The position numbers were made by a program, and so were the translations under genes. Shown piece by piece: positions 7,967 to 16,793 of a stretch of DNA of 64,000 nt. This DNA comes from Lachnospiraceae bacterium (GTDB taxonomy: Bacteria > Bacillota > Clostridia > Lachnospirales > Lachnospiraceae). How positions within the stretch are numbered: position 1 is the first letter of the stretch; every line of letters starts with the position of its first letter. The notes below the pieces were generated by a model, which worked only from the letters and a program-made list of their open reading frames with translations, was not told the origin of the DNA and ran no database searches. Location: NCBI GenBank assembly GCA_022794265.1, contig JAAWEK010000011.1:152695-216694 (forward strand). Reading direction: 5' to 3'.

Positions 7967-8722
7967 TCAGGTATAGGATTTATAGGATTTTGTAATAAAT
8001 CTTAGCAATTGCATGATAAGTGAAAGAGAAAGTAAAACAGCAATAAGAATTAACAGTTTATATCCGGTTCCCTCGCCCAGTCTTATATGCATACCATATT
8101 TTTCAAAATCATATTGTTTAATGAAGGATGGAAGCGTTTGCTTTGCGTTCTTTAAAATTTTAGAAGCAGAGCGAATACAATAAAATGTGCTGATAAGCTG
8201 CAGGCTTATGGTCAGAGAAACCCATTTATTTGTTTTTTTAACAAATAAAATCAATATGGTTATAATGGACAAAGCCAGCATGAGTTTGGCAAAGTGAACA
8301 GTGAAACTGCGGGAAAGTATAGTATAAGTAAGCTGGTTAACTTTAACATTGCTGACGGAACTTAAATCGGTGATGAAACCGTTGTAGCGAACATCAATAT
8401 TAAAACAATTCTGATTAAAACAATACAGAGTAAGAACAACGGAAATTACAATAATGATTTTTTCTAAAATACGGAGTAAGGGACTGTTAAAAAATTTTGA
8501 AATACCGCTGGAAGATATATAAGGAGCTTCCTGCCTGCGCTGTCTGCGGAGTAATTCTGCTTCTTCATATGTAGGATATAAGGATTGGTATGCCGGTTCG
8601 TTGGAAGCCGGAGAAACAAAATCATTTGTAGGATTCTGAAAAGAAACATTCACCTCGGCTCCGCATGTTCCGCAGATACAATCACCTTCTAATAATTCAG
8701 CTCCACATTCTTTACATTTCAT
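7967..8722 (-). CDS. Zinc-ribbon membrane protein, unknown function
   Basis: The 251-residue protein starts with a zinc ribbon (CKECGAELLEGDCICGTCG, a CxxC...CxxC pair), has a polar linker to about residue 80, then four hydrophobic segments (near 90-105, 142-160, 166-182 and 222-240). Zinc-ribbon plus membrane-domain proteins are common in Firmicutes and mostly uncharacterised. It ends 13 bases from the spmB stop, convergent with it. A ribosome binding site AAAGGAA precedes the ATG. Confidence 0.6.
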   Translation of the reverse strand: MKCKECGAELLEGDCICGTCGAEVNVSFQNPTNDFVSPASNEPAYQSLYPTYEEAELLRRQRRQEAPYISSSGISKFFNSPLLRILEKIIIVISVVLTLYCFNQNCFNIDVRYNGFITDLSSVSNVKVNQLTYTILSRSFTVHFAKLMLALSIITILILFVKKTNKWVSLTISLQLISTFYCIRSASKILKNAKQTLPSFIKQYDFEKYGMHIRLGEGTGYKLLILIAVLLSLSLIMQLLRFITKSYKSYT

Positions 8723-8768
8723 AGTTATAAAATTCCTTTCTGTTTGGTAAAAATTAGTTTTGTAAATA

Positions 8769-8792
8769 AAATAACGTGCACATGTGCACGTT
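8769..8792 (-). terminator. Terminator of tRNA-Pro (perfect palindrome)
   Basis: AACGTGCACA at 8773-8782 and TGTGCACGTT at 8783-8792 form a perfect 20-bp palindrome. On the minus strand it lies 23 bases after the tRNA and is followed by a T-rich stretch. Being perfectly symmetric without a loop, it could also be a protein-binding site for the zinc-ribbon gene. Confidence 0.55.
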
Positions 8793-8814
8793 AAATTTAT
8801 CTAATATTAAAAAG

Positions 8815-8888
8815 TCGGCGTGACAAGATTCGAACTTGCGACCTCTTCGTCCCGAACGAAGCGCTCTACCAAGCTGAGCCACACGCCG
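8815..8888 (-). tRNA. tRNA-Pro (anticodon CGG)
   Basis: On the minus strand the acceptor stem CGGCGTG pairs with CACGCCG, with A as discriminator. The anticodon arm CTTCG-TTCGGGA-CGAAG places CGG at positions 34-36, reading proline codon CCG. The T arm has the GTTCGAATC sequence. CCA is not encoded. Confidence 0.95.
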
Positions 8889-8909
8889 GTGAAACTAAGT
8901 ACGAAAAAT

Positions 8910-8937
8910 ATTATAACACGAAAATTTTATTTGTCAA
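8910..8937 (-). promoter_or_regulatory. Promoter of tRNA-Pro
   Basis: On the minus strand TTGACA (8932-8937) and TATAAT (8910-8915) are 16 bp apart, 22 bases before the tRNA. Confidence 0.75.
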
Positions 8938-9034
8938 TATCCAGTATAAGAAGATATATTTTTTAAAAAAGATGGTATAATGATAAGACATGACAGAATG
9001 TTAAATTTAAGAAAATAGAAAGGCAGGTCTGTAT

Positions 9035-10150
9035 ATGGATGAAAGAATTAAAACATTGGCATATAATCTGGTAAATTATTCTGTTAAAGTGCAGGAAGGT
9101 GAGAAAGTATATATTCACTACAATGGAAAGGACACATCGGAATTAGCAAGGCAGCTGGTAAAGGAAGTGTATGCGGCAAAGGGGCTGCCCTTTATTCATT
9201 TTACCGATAACAGGCTTTTGCGTGAACAATTGTTGCATTGCAGCGGGGAGCAGTTAAAATTAATGGCAGAAGTGGATGGTATGGAAATGAACCGGATGGA
9301 TTGTTATATTGGAATCCGGGGCGGGGATAATATTTCCGAATTGTCGGACGTGCCGGGAGATAAAATGCATTTGTATGAAACGCTGTATTCCACACCGGTT
9401 CACAGCAATATACGGGTGGCAAAGACAAAATGGGTAGTATTGCGGTATCCCAATGCCTCTATGGCGCAGTTGAGCAATATGAGCCAGGAGGCGTTTGAAG
9501 AGTATTATTTCAACGTATGTAATCTGGATTATTCAAAAATGTCAAAAGCTATGGATTCCCTGGTGGAATTAATGAACCGCACCGACAAAGTCCGGCTGAC
9601 TGCCAAAGGAACCGATATTACATTCTCTATTAAAAATATTCCGGCCATTAAATGCGCCGGAGAAATGAATATACCCGATGGAGAGGTATATTCAGCGCCG
9701 GTGAAAGACTCTGTGAACGGTACCATATGTTATAATACGCCTTCTGTTTATCAGGGATTTACTTATGAAAACATAAAACTGATATTTAAAGAAGGAAAAA
9801 TTATTGAAGCCACTGCCAATGATACAGAGAGAATCAATCATGTGTTTAATACCGACGAAGGAGCCAGATATGTAGGAGAATTTGCTATTGGTGTGAATCC
9901 GTATATTTTAAATCCTATGAAAGATATATTATTTGATGAAAAAATCATGGGCTCCATTCATTTTACACCGGGCTGTTGCTATGACGATGCACCAAACGGC
10001 AATAAATCCTCTGTTCACTGGGATCTGGTGCTGATACAGACCCCGGAATACGGCGGCGGAGAAATTTATTTTGATGATGTTCTGATCAGGAAGGATGGAA
10101 AATTTGTGATACCTGAACTGGATTGTCTGAATCCGGAAAATTTGAAGTAG
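9035..10150 (+). CDS. M29 family aminopeptidase
   Basis: The 371-residue protein matches the thermophilic aminopeptidase family M29 (AmpS/aminopeptidase T), two-metal enzymes that remove N-terminal residues from peptides in the cytoplasm. Metal-ligand motifs are visible: GEMNIPDGEVYSAP near 215, VGEFAIG near 285, GSIHFTPG near 308 and HWDLVLIQ near 333. It is single-copy here with its own extended -10 promoter (TGGTATAAT ending at 8981) and GAAAGG before the ATG. Length is slightly below the usual 400 residues but no motif is missing. Confidence 0.85.
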   Translation: MDERIKTLAYNLVNYSVKVQEGEKVYIHYNGKDTSELARQLVKEVYAAKGLPFIHFTDNRLLREQLLHCSGEQLKLMAEVDGMEMNRMDCYIGIRGGDNISELSDVPGDKMHLYETLYSTPVHSNIRVAKTKWVVLRYPNASMAQLSNMSQEAFEEYYFNVCNLDYSKMSKAMDSLVELMNRTDKVRLTAKGTDITFSIKNIPAIKCAGEMNIPDGEVYSAPVKDSVNGTICYNTPSVYQGFTYENIKLIFKEGKIIEATANDTERINHVFNTDEGARYVGEFAIGVNPYILNPMKDILFDEKIMGSIHFTPGCCYDDAPNGNKSSVHWDLVLIQTPEYGGGEIYFDDVLIRKDGKFVIPELDCLNPENLK

Positions 10151-10184
10151 TATACAGCGGTTAAAAAATACGGTCCATTATTAC

Positions 10185-10213
10185 TTGAGAATTTGATTAA
10201 CTTGTATTATAAT
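10185..10213 (+). promoter_or_regulatory. Promoter of asnS
   Basis: TTGAGA at 10185-10190 and TATAAT at 10208-10213 with a 17-bp spacer. No T-box leader fits in the 50 bases between this promoter and the start codon. Confidence 0.65.
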
Positions 10214-10261
10214 GCTGATAGATGTGGCCGTTTTTTGGCATGAAAGTGAGGAAAAGTAATT

Positions 10262-11653
10262 ATGGATTTAACAATTATCAAGGATTTATATCGTGACCCG
10301 GATAAATATATAGGCACTACGGTAGAAGTCGGCGGATGGCTTCGAAGTATCCGGGATTCCAAAACATTTGGATTTCTGGTAATAAATGATGGAACTTTTT
10401 TTGAGCCGTTACAGGTGGTTTATAATGATACTATCAGTAACTTTGCAGAGATATCAAAATTAAACGTAGGTACTGCAGTGATTGTAAAAGGAACTCTGGT
10501 TGCCACACCGCAGGCAAAGCAGCCTTTTGAGATTCAGGCAGAAGAAGTGACGGTAGAAGGTGTTTCTTCGCCGGATTATCCGTTACAAAAGAAACGGCAC
10601 AGTTTTGAATATCTGAGGACAATATCTCATTTAAGACCAAGAACCAATACTTTTCAGGCAGTATTCCGGGTACGTTCACTGATTGCTTATGCGATTCACA
10701 AATATTTTCAGGAAAGAGATTTTGTGTATGTGCATACACCATTAATTACAGGAAGTGACTGTGAAGGTGCCGGAGAAATGTTCCGGGTAACTACTTTGGA
10801 CTTAGAGAATTTACCGAGAACAGAGGATGGTGCTGTGGATTACAGCAAGGATTTCTTTAATAAAGAGACAAACCTTACAGTATCGGGTCAGTTAAACGGC
10901 GAGACCTATGCCATGGCTTTTCGGAATATCTATACCTTCGGACCGACGTTCCGGGCAGAGAATTCAAATACCACCAGACATGCGGCAGAGTTCTGGATGA
11001 TTGAGCCGGAAATTGCATTTGCGGATTTAAAGGATGATATGATGCTGGCGGAAGGAATGTTGAAATATATTATACAGTATGTTATGGAACAGGCGCCGGA
11101 AGAAATGCAGTTCTTTAATAATTTTGTGGACAAGGGACTGATTGACAGACTGAACGGCGTATTACATTCCGATTTTGGACATGTAACCTATACGGAAGCT
11201 ATTGAATTGCTGGAAAAACACAATGATGAGTTTGAATATAAGGTATCCTGGGGCTGTGATTTACAGACGGAACATGAGAGATATCTGACGGAAGAAATAT
11301 TCAAACGTCCGGTGTTTGTAACGGATTATCCGAAGGAAATAAAGGCATTTTATATGAAACTGAATGAAGACGGTAAAACGGTTGCGGCTATGGACTGTCT
11401 GGTACCGGGAATCGGCGAGATTATCGGCGGCAGCCAGAGAGAAGATAACTATGAGAAACTGGTTCAGAGAATGGAAGAATTGGGCTTAAAGAAAGAGGAT
11501 TACGATTTCTATCTGGACCTTCGGAAGTATGGTTCAACCAGACACGCCGGATTTGGTCTGGGATTTGAAAGATGTGTGATGTATCTCACTGGAATGTCCA
11601 ATATCAGGGATGTTATTCCGTTCCCGAGAACAGTGAACAATTGTGAATTATAA
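10262..11653 (+). CDS. asnS: Asparaginyl-tRNA synthetase
   Basis: A 463-residue class IIb aminoacyl-tRNA synthetase that charges tRNA-Asn. An OB-fold anticodon-binding domain occupies about residues 15-100 ([23 protein letters not shown]), followed by the catalytic core with [13 protein letters not shown], the motif 2 region [25 protein letters not shown], and motif 3 [15 protein letters not shown] near the C-terminus. The asparagine-type rather than aspartate-type assignment follows from [10 protein letters not shown] and NCEL ending. It lies 11 bases before the penicillin-binding protein gene and probably shares its transcript. Confidence 0.96.
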   Translation: MDLTIIKDLYRDPDKYIGTTVEVGGWLRSIRDSKTFGFLVINDGTFFEPLQVVYNDTISNFAEISKLNVGTAVIVKGTLVATPQAKQPFEIQAEEVTVEGVSSPDYPLQKKRHSFEYLRTISHLRPRTNTFQAVFRVRSLIAYAIHKYFQERDFVYVHTPLITGSDCEGAGEMFRVTTLDLENLPRTEDGAVDYSKDFFNKETNLTVSGQLNGETYAMAFRNIYTFGPTFRAENSNTTRHAAEFWMIEPEIAFADLKDDMMLAEGMLKYIIQYVMEQAPEEMQFFNNFVDKGLIDRLNGVLHSDFGHVTYTEAIELLEKHNDEFEYKVSWGCDLQTEHERYLTEEIFKRPVFVTDYPKEIKAFYMKLNEDGKTVAAMDCLVPGIGEIIGGSQREDNYEKLVQRMEELGLKKEDYDFYLDLRKYGSTRHAGFGLGFERCVMYLTGMSNIRDVIPFPRTVNNCEL

Positions 11654-11664
11654 AAGGAATATCC

Positions 11665-13998
11665 ATGGGTTTACGAAATAATAAATCAAAAAAGAAAACA
11701 ACCAAAAAAAACAGGAGCAGGAAAAGCAGGGTTCTGAAAAGAGTCCTGCTTGGTTTGCTTATATTATTGCTGATATTTATTCTGGTGATGATTATCCGGT
11801 TTGGCAGCATGGCATTGGAATATCAGAAAGAGGCAAAACAACTGGTAAAAGACGGAGGCCGGGAGATATTCAAAGCTAACCAGACCAGTATTATTTATGA
11901 TTCGTCCGGAAATGTTATTACGGAATTAATTGGCGACAGAGATTCCTATTATCTGGAATATTCGGAGATACCATATTTCGTAAAACGGGCAATGGTAACC
12001 ACCGAAGACAGAAATTTTTATGAACATTCGGGAGTGGATGTGAAAGCCATTCTTCGGGCGATGGTGGAACTTGTGAAAAATGAAGGCGTTATCACTCAGG
12101 GGGGAAGTACCATTACCCAGCAGCTTGCCAGAAATATTTTTTTGACCCATAAAGTTACCATGGAACGAAAATTAAAGGAAATGTTTCTTGCATTTGAATT
12201 GGAAAAGACATATTCTAAAAATGATATTTTGGAATTTTACATAAACAATATATATTTTGCAAACGGTTATTATGGTATTGAGGCTGCGGCCCGGGGGTAT
12301 TTCGCGAAATCCGTTTCCGAATTATCCATTGCGGAGATGGCATATATTTGTGCCATACCCAACAATCCCAGCCTGTACGACCCCTATGTCAATGCGGACA
12401 AAACAACGGAGCGGAAAAACAGAATTTTAAAGCAGATGTTGCAGCAGGGTGACATAGATAGGGAAATGTATGAAGAAGCCTTATATGCTACTATTGTACT
12501 GGTTCCTACAGAAAATGAAAGAATCAATTATGTGGAAACCTATGCCAGATATTGTGCCACCATTGCACTGATGAAACACAGCGGATTTGAATTTCGTTAT
12601 AGTTTCGAAACGCCGGAGGATAAGCGAACCTATGAAGATGCGTATTATCAGCTGTATGATGAGCTATCAGCCCGGTTATATACCGGGGGATACCGTATTT
12701 ATACATCCATTGACCTGGGAAAGCAGGAGTTTTTGCAGAAATGTATTGACGACCAGCTTGCTTATTATACGGGAACATATAACGAAGGCGTTTTTGAATT
12801 TCAGGGAGCCGCAGCCTGTATAGACAACAATACCGGGAAAGTGGTGGCAATCGTCGGAGGGCGGACCCAGGATTATCATGGTTACACTTTAAACAGGGCC
12901 TATCAGAGCTATCGTCAGCCGGGTAGTACCATTAAACCCATACTGACATATACACCGGTTCTGGAACGCGGTTATTATCCGGAGACCACAGTGGTGGATG
13001 AGCGGATAGAAGGAGGGCCGGTGAATGAACCGAATATTTATGACGGTGAGATGAGTCTACGTTCTGCGGTGGAAAAATCCAAAAATACGGTTGCCTGGGA
13101 TTTGTTTGGAAAATTGTCAGCCGAAACGGCCATTCCGTATTTATTAAATATGGAATTTAAGAAGATTGTGAAGAATGACTATGTGCCTGCCATGTCCATT
13201 GGCGGAATGACTTATGGAGTGTCTCCGGTAGAAATGGCATCGGCATATGCAGCCATAGAAAATGACGGGCAATTCCGTAGTCCTACCTGTATTTCGAAGA
13301 TAACCGATGCGGATTATAATGTTATTATAGACAATATCAATTACATGGAATCCGGCACCGCAACGGTTGCCATAAAGCAGATTTATGATGTAAATGCAGC
13401 AAGGACCATGACAGATATACTCACCGGTGTTCTGAAACGGGGAACAGCGGTAAAATATCAGGTTAGCAACGCCATCTGCGCAGCGAAGACCGGTACTACA
13501 AACGATAATAAGGATGTATGGTTTGTAGGATACAGCAGATATTATACAACAGCAGTATGGTCCGGCTATGATTTGCCGAAGGAAATATCCGACGGATACG
13601 GAACGAAGTGTTCCGGCCTGATTTGGCAGAAGTATATGAGCGGAATCCATGACGGACTGGAATTAAAGGAATTTTTGCCATATATGCGGCAGGATGGAAC
13701 CATGAGTAATGGAGAACCGGCAACGCAGCCGGTTACCACCAATCCCATGGAACATACAACAGCACCGGATGAATTATATACCGAGGCTCCGGAGGAAACG
13801 ACAGTCTCTGCTGAAGAGCTTGTAACGGAGGATACTGGTGATACAGAAGAAATATCGACTTCGTCTGAAAATAATCAGCAGCAGAGCAGTGAGAATCCCA
13901 CGACTATGCCGGAATACCATACAACCGCACCACATCGGCTTCCGAAACCATCCGGAGCGGGAAATGGGGAATTGTATACGGAATATTGGGGAGAATGA
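11665..13998 (+). CDS. Class A penicillin-binding protein (PBP1A family)
   Basis: A 777-residue bifunctional peptidoglycan synthase. A basic cytoplasmic tail is followed by a membrane anchor at about 26-45. The glycosyltransferase 51 domain has the catalytic E114 in EDRNFYEHSGVD and GGSTITQQ at 146-153. The transpeptidase domain has the active serine S421 in GSTIK, SKN at 472-474 and KTG at 608-610. The last 90 residues are rich in Thr, Glu, Pro and Ser and likely extend into the wall. AAGGA precedes the ATG, and the gene follows asnS by 11 bases. Confidence 0.93.
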   Translation: MGLRNNKSKKKTTKKNRSRKSRVLKRVLLGLLILLLIFILVMIIRFGSMALEYQKEAKQLVKDGGREIFKANQTSIIYDSSGNVITELIGDRDSYYLEYSEIPYFVKRAMVTTEDRNFYEHSGVDVKAILRAMVELVKNEGVITQGGSTITQQLARNIFLTHKVTMERKLKEMFLAFELEKTYSKNDILEFYINNIYFANGYYGIEAAARGYFAKSVSELSIAEMAYICAIPNNPSLYDPYVNADKTTERKNRILKQMLQQGDIDREMYEEALYATIVLVPTENERINYVETYARYCATIALMKHSGFEFRYSFETPEDKRTYEDAYYQLYDELSARLYTGGYRIYTSIDLGKQEFLQKCIDDQLAYYTGTYNEGVFEFQGAAACIDNNTGKVVAIVGGRTQDYHGYTLNRAYQSYRQPGSTIKPILTYTPVLERGYYPETTVVDERIEGGPVNEPNIYDGEMSLRSAVEKSKNTVAWDLFGKLSAETAIPYLLNMEFKKIVKNDYVPAMSIGGMTYGVSPVEMASAYAAIENDGQFRSPTCISKITDADYNVIIDNINYMESGTATVAIKQIYDVNAARTMTDILTGVLKRGTAVKYQVSNAICAAKTGTTNDNKDVWFVGYSRYYTTAVWSGYDLPKEISDGYGTKCSGLIWQKYMSGIHDGLELKEFLPYMRQDGTMSNGEPATQPVTTNPMEHTTAPDELYTEAPEETTVSAEELVTEDTGDTEEISTSSENNQQQSSENPTTMPEYHTTAPHRLPKPSGAGNGELYTEYWGE

Positions 13999-14103
13999 AA
14001 TTAAATAAAGATTTGAAAAAAAGGATGGTAAGATGCGACTGTGTTGTATGGGGGAATAATAAAAAAATCATAATATTCTAAATATATTTCATGTTTATCT
14101 TCA

Positions 14104-14132
14104 TTGACAAATAGAGTAAAAAAGCATATAAT
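14104..14132 (+). promoter_or_regulatory. Strong promoter of the antitoxin RNA
   Basis: TTGACA at 14104-14109 and TATAAT at 14127-14132 are 17 bp apart. No protein-coding frame follows; the transcript would run into the terminator at 14204-14250. Confidence 0.75.
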
Positions 14133-14139
14133 ATGCTTA

Positions 14140-14250
14140 ACAAGACAGTCGGAAGGTGAGTGCACATCACCCGACCCGGCGCATAATCATTAAACTATTG
14201 AAGTAGCCGTCTGACTTTTGCAGAGAGCAGGACGGCTATTTCTTATTTTT
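14140..14250 (+). ncRNA. Putative type I antitoxin RNA
   Basis: A strong promoter just upstream and a terminator hairpin (14204-14238) define an RNA of about 110 bases without a start codon. Its first 40 bases can fold into a hairpin (GTCG/CGAC with GGTGA/TCACC). It overlaps the end of a small toxin gene on the opposite strand. The plus-strand words GACCCGG (14173, again at 14343) and CCCGAC (14170, again at 14369) are direct repeats read in opposite directions by the two RNAs, giving complementary patches, as in the Fst/par type I systems. The ends are estimates from promoter and terminator. Confidence 0.6.
14204..14250 (+). terminator. Terminator at the toxin/antitoxin 3' overlap
   Basis: AGCCGTC at 14205-14211 pairs with GACGGCT at 14231-14237, followed by a T-rich stretch to 14250. 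The right arm overlaps the stop codon of the toxin on the other strand. Confidence 0.7.
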
Positions 14251-14319
14251 CAGATTCAGAATTGCGACTATTAACAATGCGACTGTTAATATGACCATGA
14301 ATTCTTCATATGTACTCAT
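14236..14319 (-). CDS. Holin-like type I toxin, 27 residues
   Basis: A 27-codon frame encodes MSTYEEF, a hydrophobic core MVILTVALLIVAIL, and the basic tail NLKNKK. This layout (short MSTxE start, one membrane helix, lysine end) is that of the putative holin-like toxin family (Hol_Tox; relatives of YonT, TxpA and BsrG), membrane peptides of type I toxin-antitoxin systems. GGAAAGGG precedes the ATG on the minus strand. The mRNA would start near 14384 from TATAAT at 14390-14395 and has a long 5' leader with direct repeats shared with the antitoxin RNA. Too short for standard gene callers. Confidence 0.75.
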   Translation of the reverse strand: MSTYEEFMVILTVALLIVAILNLKNKK

Positions 14320-14389
14320 AAGCATCCCTTTCCTTTCCGCAAGACCCGGAGCGGAGAGGAGCACGTCCCCCGACTGCCCTGATAAGTAT

Positions 14390-14395
14390 ATTATA
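14390..14395 (-). promoter_or_regulatory. -10 box of the toxin gene
   Basis: TATAAT on the minus strand about 70 bases before the toxin start codon. A -35 is poor; TTGTAG lies 19 bp upstream inside a long imperfect inverted repeat (about 14411-14454). Confidence 0.45.
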
Positions 14396-14496
14396 GTATT
14401 GTTTTTTAGAGCCGCTACAAAGCAGATGAATTATCATCTACAAAGTAGCGGCTGTATAATATCAAAAAATTTAAAAGAAGTATATAATAGTATATT

Positions 14497-15678
14497 TTAA
14501 ATATCTTCTCCATTGCGATATTTTTCTATGCATCTCTGTATACGTCCCACAGGATTTAAAAGATTACTGATAGAAGCATCATGATTTAGTGTATCTATAA
14601 TTAATGCAATATATTTACTCATATCGCAGCTTACATAATATTCTTTTGTTAAGAGTTCCGGAGTCTGATAAGTTAAGTTTGTGGTAAGAACCCGGTCAAT
14701 AATACCTTCTTTATATGCTTTATCAAATTTTTCCAGACCGTTTGTAAACAGACCGAAGGTAGCGGCAACAAATACGCGGCGTGCCTTTCTTCTCTTTAAT
14801 TCTGTGGCAACGTCTATCATACTTTCGCCGGATGAAATCATGTCGTCTATGATAAACACATCTTTTCCTTCTACGGAAGAGCCGAGGAACTCATGGGCAA
14901 CGATAGGATTCCGTCCGTTTACAATCTTGCTATAGTCGCGGCGCTTGTAGAACATACCCATGTCCACACCGAGAATATTGGCAAGGTATACAGCACGTCC
15001 CATACCGCCTTCGTCCGGGCTTATCATCATTAAATGGTCGGCATCTAATTCCAGATTCTTTTCGCTGCGCAGCAGGCCTTTTACAAACTGGTATGCTGGT
15101 TGTACGGTTTCAAATCCCTTTAGTGGAATTGCATTCTGCACTCTTGGGTCGTGTGCATCGAAAGTAATAATATTTTCAACGCCCATGGCTGTCAGTTCCT
15201 GCAGCGCCAATGCACAGTCCATGGATTCCCTGCCGGTACGCTTGTGCTGTCTGCTTTCATATAAGAAAGGCATAATAACTGTAAGACGTCTTCCTTTACC
15301 GGCTACCGCTGCAATTACTCTCTTTAAATCCTGAAAGTGGTCATCTGGCGACATATGATTCTTGTAGCCGCATACGGTGTATTCCAAACTGTAATTGGTT
15401 ACGTCTACCATTAGATACAGGTCGTCTCCACGGACTGACTGATTGATTGTACATTTTGCCTCACCGGAGCCGAAGCGGGGAGTGGCTACGTCTACAAGAT
15501 AAGAATCTTTCTGATATCCGGTAAAAGCGATGGTATGTTTATGCTCATTTTCACTTTCCCGTCTCCAGGCGGAAATATAGGCATCAACTTTCTGACCCAT
15601 TTCCTTGCAGCTGTCAAGTGCGACAATTCCCAGCGGTCCTACCGGGATGGTTGTTAAAATGTGTTCTTCTGATAACAT
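14497..15678 (-). CDS. prs: Ribose-phosphate pyrophosphokinase, long divergent form
   Basis: A 393-residue PRPP synthetase, which makes phosphoribosyl pyrophosphate from ribose 5-phosphate and ATP for nucleotide, His and Trp synthesis. The N-terminal synthetase domain has MPFLYESRQHKRTGRES and FDAHDPRVQN; the PRPP-binding loop reads VFIIDDMISSGES where classical enzymes have DDMIDTAGT. It is also about 75 residues longer than the classical enzyme. GGAGG supports the start at 15678 instead of 15732. Regulation by ADP or phosphate may differ from class I enzymes; that is inference from the divergence. Confidence 0.85.
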   Translation of the reverse strand: MLSEEHILTTIPVGPLGIVALDSCKEMGQKVDAYISAWRRESENEHKHTIAFTGYQKDSYLVDVATPRFGSGEAKCTINQSVRGDDLYLMVDVTNYSLEYTVCGYKNHMSPDDHFQDLKRVIAAVAGKGRRLTVIMPFLYESRQHKRTGRESMDCALALQELTAMGVENIITFDAHDPRVQNAIPLKGFETVQPAYQFVKGLLRSEKNLELDADHLMMISPDEGGMGRAVYLANILGVDMGMFYKRRDYSKIVNGRNPIVAHEFLGSSVEGKDVFIIDDMISSGESMIDVATELKRRKARRVFVAATFGLFTNGLEKFDKAYKEGIIDRVLTTNLTYQTPELLTKEYYVSCDMSKYIALIIDTLNHDASISNLLNPVGRIQRCIEKYRNGEDI

Positions 15679-15758
15679 GGTTAAACCTCCGTTGTGTTTT
15701 CCTGTGGTGAAATCCACATATTTATATAACATTGTGAGTTGCTATAGTCAAGCGAAAT

Positions 15759-16769
15759 TTAATTGAAATGGCGGGTTTTTACTTTTTTATTGTGACGTAA
15801 ATCATCACCGTAAATTTTTAAAAAGGTAAATTCTTTTGCCAGCCGGGAAGTAATTCTTTCGGAGTAACGGTCCATTAATTCCGTAAATATAAGATTGGTG
15901 GAAATAATGGTGGAATGTTTTGTAATCAGCCGTTCGTTAAGACAATTGAATAGAGCTGAATTGGTAAAGGAATTGGATAATTCTGTTCCTAAATCATCAA
16001 TAATCAGAAGATCGCAGTTCAGGATTTGCGATACCTGATTTTTGGCATCTATATTATTGTGTTCAAACTCTGCATCAGATAAAATATTAAATAACTTGAT
16101 GGCAGACAGATAAATGACCGACTGGTACTGTTCAATCAGCTCTTTGGCGATACAGTTGGTTAAAAATGTTTTGCCTACACCGGTCTCTCCGAAAAAGAGC
16201 AGATTGGAGTATTTTTTTGAGGTTCTGGTAAAATCATCAATAAAACAGTGGCATATTTTTGCTACTTTATGTATGTTGGCAGCCGGTGTCATGCCGGTGA
16301 CGGAATCCGTATAGTCGTCGCGAAATAAATCGTAGGAAAAATTACTGAAATTCTCATATTCCAGAATGTTTTTAATATTCGACTGATTATAGAGAATATC
16401 TATCTCTGCCAGTTTAAAACAGTGGCATTTTTTATTCTCGCAGTAACCGGTATCCTGACAGTCCGGACAGGAGTAGCGGATATTCATATAATCCGCAGGA
16501 AACCCATATTCCTGCAGTAATGATTCCTTTTCGTTATGAAGCTTTGCCATTGCGGATTTATAGTCGGGTATCAAAGCATGGGAAGGATTCAGTAAAAGCT
16601 GTTTTGTGGTTTCCAAAGACAATCCGGAAATTTCTTCATTAATTTCTTTTATGCGGGGAATCCTCTGATAAACATCGGCAATCCGCTGGTTCTGTTCCCG
16701 TTTGCTCTGCAATTGTCTGCGGTTGTACGAGCGTATGATTTCGTCGTACTGCATATTTGTTAGTGACAT
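15759..16769 (-). CDS. dnaI: Helicase loader, DnaI/DnaC-like ATPase
   Basis: The 336-residue AAA+ protein has a helical N-terminus, a cysteine cluster (C101, C104, C110, C115, C117) that is probably a zinc site, Walker A GETGVGKT at 194-201 and Walker B LLIIDDLG near 254-261. This order is that of Bacillus DnaI, which loads the replicative helicase at the origin. The gene follows the DnaD-domain gene by 24 bases on the same strand, the conserved Clostridia/Bacilli arrangement for replication initiation. IstB-type transposition ATPases share the core, but no transposase is nearby and the zinc cluster points to DnaI. Confidence 0.88.
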   Translation of the reverse strand: MSLTNMQYDEIIRSYNRRQLQSKREQNQRIADVYQRIPRIKEINEEISGLSLETTKQLLLNPSHALIPDYKSAMAKLHNEKESLLQEYGFPADYMNIRYSCPDCQDTGYCENKKCHCFKLAEIDILYNQSNIKNILEYENFSNFSYDLFRDDYTDSVTGMTPAANIHKVAKICHCFIDDFTRTSKKYSNLLFFGETGVGKTFLTNCIAKELIEQYQSVIYLSAIKLFNILSDAEFEHNNIDAKNQVSQILNCDLLIIDDLGTELSNSFTNSALFNCLNERLITKHSTIISTNLIFTELMDRYSERITSRLAKEFTFLKIYGDDLRHNKKVKTRHFN

Positions 16770-16793
16770 AAGAAATCCCTTCCTGCATAAATA

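Noticed and set aside
14409-14455. Long imperfect inverted repeat (AGCCGCTAC/GTAGCGGCT) as prs terminator
   Set aside because: No T run follows it on the minus strand; kept only as context for the toxin promoter.
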